DNA from: a virus
Direction: 5' to 3' (one strand)
Virus record (IMG/VR): IMGVR_UViG_3300035665_000002
Span: 91,071 to 155,070 of that record
DNA length: 64,000 nucleotides
The notes under the pieces are model-generated. The model was not told the origin of the DNA, did no database searches, and saw nothing but the letters and a program-made list of their open reading frames with translations. Below, piece by piece: positions 57,267-64,000 of this stretch (position 1 is the stretch's first letter; each line of letters starts with the position of its first letter). The position numbers and the translations under genes were made by a program.

Positions 57267-57408
57267 TTTTATGATCGTTGTGATTTTTTGGATATCCTAA
57301 TAACGGTCTCCAGACTACAACAAACTCTATCTTTAATAGTTTTACCAATAGCGTAAAATCTAAACAAATCTATCGGAAATAATAACATGGTATTAGAATA
57401 GTGAAATA

Positions 57409-57690
57409 ATGCAATCTAGCCTGGAGTTTATACAAGAGAGCCCGAGTGTCGACAGAAATACGGCAGTGGCGATATTCGATAATAACGCACCAAACGATTA
57501 TTTTCTTGCTGTTATAACGCTGCGCGCACGATGTGACGTTAATATCGTACATAGGCCAATTTGTGACATAAGTGTGCGACACACAACCCGGCCGAAAATA
57601 AAAAATAATAAAAATGAATTTGGATCTCGCTCTTGGTACCGCAGATTTCAACAATGGTCTCGCTGGCAAGGCAGCAGTGCCTCTTGTTAA
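57409..57690 (+). CDS. Doubtful ORF, up to 93 aa
   Basis: The only sizeable frame in the 347-base gap between divergent genes. It starts MQSSLEFIQESPSVDRN, has no TATAAA element, and its last quarter overlaps the next gene in another frame. The first 60 residues look like a plausible protein; the overlapping part does not. The rest of the gap holds nothing obvious. Confidence 0.3.
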   Translation: MQSSLEFIQESPSVDRNTAVAIFDNNAPNDYFLAVITLRARCDVNIVHRPICDISVRHTTRPKIKNNKNEFGSRSWYRRFQQWSRWQGSSASC

Positions 57691-59176
57691 TACGTTCGAA
57701 AAGGCAACGCTGGGCTCTCCTGCGGACTTTGCGCGTGCACTTGCAGTTGTGAAGGGTGCTTTCGCTCACTTCATGTACCAGGCTGGCCAGGACAAACCGT
57801 CAAAGGCTGCCATCAACGCCATCGCAAGTAATATGACAAAGTTCGTTGGTGATATCGCCAGGCTCGTTTCGTTGAACCCGTCTGTTGCTGGAGACGTGAG
57901 CGGAATCACGGTCGATAACGCACGCGCGGTCGTCGCTGAGGCTATCGGTATTCTTCGCGGCAAGGGTGATCGCGGTACTCAGAGCCTTCTCGAGAGCGAC
58001 ATCGGCATCAGTGCTCTCAGCGCTACTGTTGTTAATATGGTTAATTCCATTGAACGCAACGCCTCTGTTACGGGACCCAGCGGTCTTCTGACGTGGTCTT
58101 CTGTCGCAGCTGCCTCCGGAATTACGGCTGCTTACTATCCGCAATCACTATTGTTGCATGTCAACCGTATCTACGATAGCTACAAGGAATTGAATAACAC
58201 CAGTCCCATGGTCGAAAAGATGGCAAGAATTATCGGAAAGGCCCCAGTTGATCTGTCACAAATGAATTCGTACACAGGTGCCTACCACGCGGCTGCGTTG
58301 TTCCTCCAAGACTGTGAAGTTACCTTTAAGTATGCCGGTTACTATCGTCGCGACGCTGTGCGTTCGGTCAAAGGCTCCGAGGGTAATATCATCGAGTCAC
58401 CAACGAGTGTTTTGGTTCTCACACATGCAACTATGCGTGTTATTCTTTCGGCATGCCTTGAGATGTCTATCAAGCTCGGTCAAGTTAATCGACTTGTCAG
58501 GGCAAATGCAAAGAAGGATGGTGGTCTCCCAGAGGTTACTTACGATGTCCTAAAGAATTCTGACTTTGGAAATATCATTATGCTGGCTAAGCGTTCTTCG
58601 GCGCTATTCAACCCTGCAGGTCCCAAGGATCACGCGTTTTATCTTGCAACTCGACCAGCAGACGAGAGACGTGTCGATATTTTTTCCAATGAGTTTTTTT
58701 GGAAGTCCGTCACTATCACGCCAGAAGTCTATTCGATCAAGTCTTCGTCTATTGTCACAGAGATCGAGGCGCGCCTGCGAATCAGCGAATATAACAACGA
58801 AGAGGTGGTCACGTCAGGTCCGCGCCCTAGCGGACGCCAGATTCCGCTGCCTCTTTTCTCCGCGATTCTCAAGAATCCTCGAGAATTCGAGGAGGTCTGT
58901 GCGTCAGTGGCCAACGCTTCATCGTTTGACAATTTCGTGGATACCACTAAGATGCGTAAGGAACTTTTCCGAGGAATTCAAGGCATCTACCGTGGCGGTC
59001 AGGAAAACTTCGGCGTTCTGCGCGTAGAGCTTCTTGACTTCCGCGAAATTATGCGCAAGATCTGTTCTACGCGACTCATGATTTACGTGACCAATCAGGT
59101 CGGACGCAGCCTTGAGCATGTCAATCCTACGGACTCGAAGATCAAGTCCATCGTTCGTGGTTCTCGCCGCCGTTAA
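57614..59176 (+). CDS. Unknown protein, probably abundant structural, 520 aa
   Basis: Ala/Val/Ser-rich, soluble, with a very basic C terminus (SKIKSIVRGSRRR). Codons strongly prefer C or G at the third position, unlike most of the window, which often marks abundant virion proteins. No family recognised. ATG directly follows AATAAAA, in an A-rich stretch. It ends in a perfect hairpin shared with the convergent gene. Confidence 0.87.
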   Translation: MNLDLALGTADFNNGLAGKAAVPLVNTFEKATLGSPADFARALAVVKGAFAHFMYQAGQDKPSKAAINAIASNMTKFVGDIARLVSLNPSVAGDVSGITVDNARAVVAEAIGILRGKGDRGTQSLLESDIGISALSATVVNMVNSIERNASVTGPSGLLTWSSVAAASGITAAYYPQSLLLHVNRIYDSYKELNNTSPMVEKMARIIGKAPVDLSQMNSYTGAYHAAALFLQDCEVTFKYAGYYRRDAVRSVKGSEGNIIESPTSVLVLTHATMRVILSACLEMSIKLGQVNRLVRANAKKDGGLPEVTYDVLKNSDFGNIIMLAKRSSALFNPAGPKDHAFYLATRPADERRVDIFSNEFFWKSVTITPEVYSIKSSSIVTEIEARLRISEYNNEEVVTSGPRPSGRQIPLPLFSAILKNPREFEEVCASVANASSFDNFVDTTKMRKELFRGIQGIYRGGQENFGVLRVELLDFREIMRKICSTRLMIYVTNQVGRSLEHVNPTDSKIKSIVRGSRRR

Positions 59177-59197
59177 CCGAAGAATGTCAAATAAATA

Positions 59198-59214
59198 ACA
59201 TATGAATCATATGT
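59198..59214. terminator. Inverted repeat between convergent genes
   Basis: ACATATG, loop AAT, CATATGT, between the stops at 59176 (+) and 59224 (-). Confidence 0.6.
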
Positions 59215-59223
59215 AAATTTTGA

Positions 59224-59532
59224 TTATCGCGGACACGGTCTAACACTGGGCATAACCACTTCCATACCAGTCACAGATTTCCCATAAATAATTCTACTAA
59301 TTCGTTTACGAACACACGCATCTGGCACCTTTTTGAGAGCATTCTTTCCGTCCTTTTCGCTCTTGATGAACTCCCTAACTATGTACATTGCGTCAACCTG
59401 TTTTATTTGAAACGACAATAGTAACAAATACATTGGTATGGTCGAAAAAAGAAGTACTCTCTTCTGTGCAGGTTTTTGTTGCGGGAATATTACTCTTTTG
59501 CCAGTAATTGAATATGGATCATGACAGTACAT
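59224..59532 (-). CDS. Unknown small basic protein, 102 aa
   Basis: One moderately hydrophobic stretch (FSTIPMYLLLLSFQI, about residues 29-43) and a basic C-terminal half. No family recognised. ATG directly follows ACTAAAA. Confidence 0.7.
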   Translation of the reverse strand: MYCHDPYSITGKRVIFPQQKPAQKRVLLFSTIPMYLLLLSFQIKQVDAMYIVREFIKSEKDGKNALKKVPDACVRKRISRIIYGKSVTGMEVVMPSVRPCPR

Positions 59533-59598
59533 TTTTAGTATATTGTGTTGTATTTGTATATACAGATTGTTTATCAGTAAATCTTATAAAATACAAAA

Positions 59599-61656
59599 AT
59601 GGAGCCAGAAAAGAGTGATTATAAGGCATGGTGTAGATCATTGTCCAGTGGTTCCAATGAATGTTGTGCTTCTGGACCGACTCCTAATAGAAAAGTTCAG
59701 GATGGTCCATCGCGTATGGATATTGTAAGGTTTCTCGGTGCATTTAATTATGAGAATATCTCAAAAGCGGCCAAAGAAACATCGGCGACAGATCTTCCTA
59801 CGCCGCGCATAATTATGTATTTGTGTCATTCAAATGCGATGCTCGAACAATTTAATAAAGCCGGGTTTCATGGACATTTTGAGAATCGTAAAGAATATTT
59901 CAATAAATTCCTAGAAAATTACAGATCTATTTCGGACTTGCGCGAAGCAACATTTTCAGATACAGACTCGCATTTTTATTGTATGACGTACGGCCAAGGT
60001 TCAAAATTGTTGCGACATATAAATGTGGACGTAAGCAAACGAGTGGGTCTTGGTCAAGTCAGTACAGGCATGAGAATATGTATGGCTACACACGTCGTTT
60101 TAGAGGATTCTTGGAACACGACTATCGAAGTATCAACGTTCATGCTCACGTACGATGCGCTGCTTTCTTATGGTTGTTTGATGCCACGCATGATTCATTT
60201 ATCTACGGGCCCTAAACTGTCTCCGATGCCAAACTCGTTGAACGCATCTGGAATACGTTCTGGCGATGTCATTTGGTGTCATTGGATAGAAGATGTGGAT
60301 TTGACCGTACGTGTAGATATAGACAAGACTTTATGTGCTGTTAATTCTCATTTGTCAGAAATGTCTAGACAAAAGAATCTTCCCGGTTATATATACGTGG
60401 TTTTGCCTGATATGAAATCATTTAACGTTATCGACCACGCTCGCTCAGAAGATGCGGTAAGATTCGGTAATAATTTGATCCTGGCGAACAAATCAATGCC
60501 ACCATTCGACGGTACCATAAGCGTTGTTTGTGTACTATATGACATAGCAAAAACGTTAGATTTCGTCGATCCAGTTCAGCTAATAATAGTACCTTATGCG
60601 CGTCGGCATAAGAAATATGTGCCTCTTACAAAAGATAGTATTCCTATGCTTATATCCAAGTTATCGCGATTCTCATACGGCCCAACGATGTCCGTTCCTC
60701 TGTCCGCAGTATTGGTTTCTGTTCCTGTTCTAAATAAACTCGAAGGATCTCTTAGAGTTTTGTCGGTAAATTCACTTAACTCTGCATATCCCCAGGATGT
60801 TCGTAAAAATCTTAGAAAATTCCTCGAAACATGTACTTCGGACGAACAAGAACGTTTCGTATGTCAGATGGCAGAAACCTCGATACAGACTGGGTCTATA
60901 ATTCCCGATGCTGTTACAAATGCTGCTAAAAAAGGACTGGTATTGAGTGTTATTGTCGATTCTGTACCGAAAGTAACACAGTTGAATTCAACGGGCTTGT
61001 TTTTGTCTAGGGCTAACGTTTCTACGTTCATTATGAATTTCTTCAAAGCATGGCAAAAAGTACCACATATTATATTTCCGGCGTATTGTTTGGCGTCCAT
61101 TTTGGAACGCTATGAACGCGGCTTAAATCCACTCATAGATGCTAGCGCCGATGATATCAAGAGAATTTCTAACGAACGAGAATATACCGATCCGTTAGTA
61201 CACCAACTACATGTCGTAGTAGAATATATACGAAAATACGGTCTGGTAATAGTATCTAAGATTCAAATAGACTCTTTTGTATCGATCTATGGCGCAAATG
61301 CCGAAGCGCTTGTTTCGATAATAGCGAGAATTTCGGCGTTCAGATCGTCAGGTCTCAGTTCCGATTTGAGATATGGACCATTTGACCCATACAAACTTAC
61401 TAGTATTTTAGATCGGTATAAAATATTTCCTATAGCAAGATATGTAGCACCGTTGCAAGATCAGTTAGAGCCGGCATATGTCATACATGAACATCCTATG
61501 CGTTACATGATACCTCACACGTCTCCATACCCCATATGTACGGATCTCTTGGTTTTGTATTCAGAATCATCACAGAATCGCACTATATATACCAAAAATG
61601 CCATATCGTCCACGAATCTTGTTTTATATGCGGCACTTCAGCGGAACGTACATTGA
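59599..61656 (+). CDS. Unknown protein, 685 aa
   Basis: Soluble, no motif recognised. Secondary-structure pattern is mixed, with helical regions in the last third (for example RNLRKFLETCTSDEQERF). The start at 59599 lies 11 bases after TATAAA, with ATA directly after that element but out of frame with the ORF, so the spacing is longer than in other genes. The gene is followed 14 bases later by the next gene in the same direction. Confidence 0.82.
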   Translation: MEPEKSDYKAWCRSLSSGSNECCASGPTPNRKVQDGPSRMDIVRFLGAFNYENISKAAKETSATDLPTPRIIMYLCHSNAMLEQFNKAGFHGHFENRKEYFNKFLENYRSISDLREATFSDTDSHFYCMTYGQGSKLLRHINVDVSKRVGLGQVSTGMRICMATHVVLEDSWNTTIEVSTFMLTYDALLSYGCLMPRMIHLSTGPKLSPMPNSLNASGIRSGDVIWCHWIEDVDLTVRVDIDKTLCAVNSHLSEMSRQKNLPGYIYVVLPDMKSFNVIDHARSEDAVRFGNNLILANKSMPPFDGTISVVCVLYDIAKTLDFVDPVQLIIVPYARRHKKYVPLTKDSIPMLISKLSRFSYGPTMSVPLSAVLVSVPVLNKLEGSLRVLSVNSLNSAYPQDVRKNLRKFLETCTSDEQERFVCQMAETSIQTGSIIPDAVTNAAKKGLVLSVIVDSVPKVTQLNSTGLFLSRANVSTFIMNFFKAWQKVPHIIFPAYCLASILERYERGLNPLIDASADDIKRISNEREYTDPLVHQLHVVVEYIRKYGLVIVSKIQIDSFVSIYGANAEALVSIIARISAFRSSGLSSDLRYGPFDPYKLTSILDRYKIFPIARYVAPLQDQLEPAYVIHEHPMRYMIPHTSPYPICTDLLVLYSESSQNRTIYTKNAISSTNLVLYAALQRNVH

Positions 61657-61670
61657 TGCTCACATATAAA

Positions 61671-62594
61671 ATGAAAACTTTTCATGTAGGTACGAGAGTA
61701 ATTAAAACTAATCCAAACTCCTTGGGTGGAAAAGTTTCGGTATTCAGTAGAGATCGAGGCGAACCCGTACTCGTTTCTATAACAGAAGATTTACTCGAAG
61801 AAAAGACATTTCAGGCATTTTGCGAGAACAATGGATCTCGTATGATAAATGTTCTCAGTGACCGCGGTTATATGGGAGTTTTGTCTATAAACGTTCCCAT
61901 CGATAAAGCTGGTCCATACGCACAATTATGTAGTGTCGTCGGAAATATGTTTTATTCGAGTACCATTCACGATATCGCAACTAGCGACCAAGACTACAAA
62001 GTTGATTGGAAATGGTACGTTAATATACAGGCATATCCAATGATTAAAGACATGCAACTTGCTGGTATCAAATCATATACTGTTGCTGAACATTTGAGAG
62101 ATAGTATTAGAGTTATGTTTGTCTTACCTATAAATCAATCTAACGATACTTTAACAACGTGTGAAGGCTTCAGCACTAAACTCATCTCGACAGGTTGTGT
62201 AAACGTATTACCCATATCTTTATTGACGAAACGCACATTTACCATGTCGTCCTCTAATATAAGTAAATATTTTGTTAGAAAAGATCGTGCATTCAATCTC
62301 GTTTTTCACATGTATTGCATCATTGGAGATGCTGTGATAACTCCAGATTTAGTTTTCAATACAAAGACATATCGCAATGTTACACCTGTTGTTTCACAGA
62401 CATTTGCGAGAAAAACACGCGATGATAAAATTGTCATATGGGATCAAAACAAATTGGTTCGTGCTGCACCCGTTAGAGAAAATAATCCTAATGAGGTGTG
62501 TATATTAGAAGACGAACCAACGACTAAAGTCTCTGCTAAAGCGTCTGTCGACGAGACCGTCGATCATGTCGACGAGGAATTCTATCCTGTGTAA
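61671..62594 (+). CDS. Unknown protein, 307 aa
   Basis: Soluble protein with an acidic C-terminal tail (VDETVDHVDEEFYPV). No family recognised. The frame is open from 61536, but ATG at 61671 directly follows ATATAAA and avoids overlap with the preceding gene. It ends in the longest AT hairpin of the window. Confidence 0.82.
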   Translation: MKTFHVGTRVIKTNPNSLGGKVSVFSRDRGEPVLVSITEDLLEEKTFQAFCENNGSRMINVLSDRGYMGVLSINVPIDKAGPYAQLCSVVGNMFYSSTIHDIATSDQDYKVDWKWYVNIQAYPMIKDMQLAGIKSYTVAEHLRDSIRVMFVLPINQSNDTLTTCEGFSTKLISTGCVNVLPISLLTKRTFTMSSSNISKYFVRKDRAFNLVFHMYCIIGDAVITPDLVFNTKTYRNVTPVVSQTFARKTRDDKIVIWDQNKLVRAAPVRENNPNEVCILEDEPTTKVSAKASVDETVDHVDEEFYPV

Positions 62595-62602
62595 GATACT
62601 TG

Positions 62603-62623
62603 TTAAATATTATTAATATTTAA
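62603..62623. terminator. 3' inverted repeat after the 61671-62594 gene
   Basis: TTAAATATT, loop ATT, AATATTTAA: a perfect 9-bp stem 8 bases past the stop. Confidence 0.65.
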
Positions 62624-62674
62624 TTATAAATATATTTTGGAAACCTTATTATATATTTTCTAAATTCTTTTTCA

Positions 62675-62960
62675 AAAATATCAGATTCTGGAGCAAATTA
62701 TTTAATCAAAAATACCTACAAAACGATTCTACAGGATTAAAAATCATCACTAATGGGTACCCCATTGACATTCGTAAGTGTCAATGGCTCAGTGAAATTA
62801 TTTATCACAAAGCAAATTATCGGTAATTTTAACATATGTTAAAGGTCCTGAAAATGGGTGTCAATTGAATGTCAATTGAAAATCAATGCTTTTTTAAAAT
62901 ATACTTAAAAATACCGTAGTTATATTAATAATATACAAATTACTATATAATTGATTAAAA
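62675..62960 (+). repeat. Interspersed intergenic repeat, copy 4
   Basis: Same orientation as copy 1, with the GGGTACCCCATTGACATT block, the tandem TGTCAATTGA units and the AAAATCAATGCTTTTTTAAA block. It lacks the C-rich arm. It lies between convergent genes. Confidence 0.86.
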
Positions 62961-62983
62961 CAAGTTCACACTTTAGGTTATCT

Positions 62984-64000
62984 TCAAGACGGACACCCGT
63001 TTTCACGAGCATATTTAAGACAATCTAAATAACCATTTTTAGCAGCAGATGAACATGTGTCACTGTCCCATGGACATCCGTTTTCATGAGCGTATTTAAG
63101 ACAATCTAAATAACCATTTTCAGCAGCATATGAACAAGTCAATTCGTCCCATGGACACCCGTTTTCATGAGCATATTTAAGACAATCTAAACGACGATAT
63201 CTGGCAGCAGATAAACAAGTCGATGAGTCCCATTGACAACCGTTTTCATGAGCGTATTTAAGACATTCTAAATGACCATTTTCAGCAGCATGTGAACAAG
63301 TAAATTCGTCCCATGGACACCCATTTTCACGAGCATATTTAAGACAATCTAAATGACCTTTAAGAGCAGCATATGAACAGCTACGACCATCCCAGGGACA
63401 GCCGTTTTCATGAGCATACTTAAGACAATCTAAATGACCGCTAAGAGTAGCAGATACACAAGTCGACGAGTCCCATGGACATCCGTTTTCATGAGCGTAT
63501 TTAAGACAATCTAAATGACAATGTTCAGCAGCATATGAACATATACTATTGTCCCATTGACACCCGTTTTCATGAGCATATTTAAGACAATCTAAATGAC
63601 CATTTCTGGCAGCATGTAAACATGTCCACAAGTCCCAGGGACAACCATTTTCACGAGCGTATTTAAGACAATCTAAATGACCATTTTTAGCAGCATATGA
63701 ACAAGTCGTTTTGTCCCAGGAACAGTCATTTTCGTGTAGATATTTAAGACAATCTAAATGACCATTTTGAGCAGCATGTAAACAAGTCGATTTGTCCCAG
63801 GGACAGTCATTTTCGTGTAGATATTTAAGACAATCTAAATGACCGCCAGAAGCAGCAGATAAACAAGTCCACAAGTCCCAGGGACAGTCATTTTCGTGTA
63901 GATATTTAAGACAAACTAAATGACCATTTTCAGTAGCTTCGTTACATGTTTTACACTTATATTCTCGATTAACACAAGATCTCTTTTGAATATAATTTTT
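62984..64000 (-). CDS. Ankyrin-type 27-residue repeat protein (partial at 5' end)
   Basis: Reads leftward and is open to the right edge of the window, so the N terminus is missing. At least eleven tandem units of 27 residues follow the pattern GHLDCLKYAHENGCPWDxxTCxxAAxN. This ankyrin-related repeat, with conserved Cys and Trp, is common in large viruses and some protists. The visible N-terminal part has a YKCKTCNEAT Cys pair. Such proteins usually bind other proteins; the partner is unknown. The units differ at a few positions, so they are not recent exact duplications. Confidence 0.88.
   Translation of the reverse strand, partial: KNYIQKRSCVNREYKCKTCNEATENGHLVCLKYLHENDCPWDLWTCLSAASGGHLDCLKYLHENDCPWDKSTCLHAAQNGHLDCLKYLHENDCSWDKTTCSYAAKNGHLDCLKYARENGCPWDLWTCLHAARNGHLDCLKYAHENGCQWDNSICSYAAEHCHLDCLKYAHENGCPWDSSTCVSATLSGHLDCLKYAHENGCPWDGRSCSYAALKGHLDCLKYARENGCPWDEFTCSHAAENGHLECLKYAHENGCQWDSSTCLSAARYRRLDCLKYAHENGCPWDELTCSYAAENGYLDCLKYAHENGCPWDSDTCSSAAKNGYLDCLKYARENGCPS
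62990..63940 (-). repeat. 81-bp tandem coding repeats
   Basis: About 11.5 copies of an 81-base unit recognisable by TATTTAAGACAATCTAAATG on the plus strand, coding for the 27-residue repeats. Confidence 0.92.

Overview
This window is most likely part of the genome of a large nucleo-cytoplasmic DNA virus (Nucleocytoviricota). About 60 tightly packed genes lie on both strands, with gaps usually under 100 bases. Recognisable genes are the DNA and RNA enzymes such viruses carry: both halves of an RNA polymerase largest subunit, RPB6-like and RPB10-like subunits, a TFIIS-like zinc-ribbon factor, ATP-dependent DNA ligase, a RuvC-like Holliday junction resolvase, a YqaJ-type exonuclease, RNase HI, a very large helicase, Nudix proteins, a Ser/Thr kinase, a metacaspase and ankyrin-type repeats. 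About half of the genes match no family I recognise. I cannot name the virus family, and no rRNA, tRNA, CRISPR array or transposase was seen.

Layout. 1-4252: metacaspase with a very long Ala-rich tail, resolvase, an interspersed repeat and an unknown gene. 4470-14256: unknown genes, a PLAC8 protein and several membrane proteins. 14273-16954: N-terminal half of RPB1. 16944-20641: membrane proteins and a PD-(D/E)XK nuclease around a second copy of the repeat. 20683-28504: TFIIS-like factor, FCP1-like phosphatase, a possible degenerate family B polymerase, and the C-terminal half of RPB1 on the other strand. 28570-33707: small genes, two related tail-anchored proteins (the other is at 12620), Nudix and RPB6. 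33755-44298: repeat-tailed protein, ligase, RPB10, nuclease, RNase HI, kinase and YqaJ exonuclease. A third repeat copy is followed by the 1693-residue helicase (44875-49956), a patatin-like lipase and several probable structural genes up to 62594. A fourth repeat copy precedes a 27-residue-repeat protein that runs off the right edge.

Expression signals are strikingly uniform. Almost every start codon follows directly on TATAAA or ATAAAA, so the upstream element and the start codon form one unit (TATAAAATG), reminiscent of poxvirus late initiators. In at least a dozen genes that position holds ACG, ATA, ATT, GTG or CTG instead of ATG, and several of these genes have no ATG anywhere near their N terminus. 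Transcription units end in perfect AT-rich inverted repeats of 6-9 bp with loops of about 3 nt. Every convergent gene pair that does not overlap has one between the two stops.

Together the genes suggest a virus that makes its own mRNA with its own polymerase, repairs and recombines its DNA, and builds a particle rich in small multi-pass membrane proteins. The most unusual features are the near-cognate start codons, the archaeal-style split of RPB1 onto opposite strands, and the four-copy intergenic repeat carrying TTGACA iterons.
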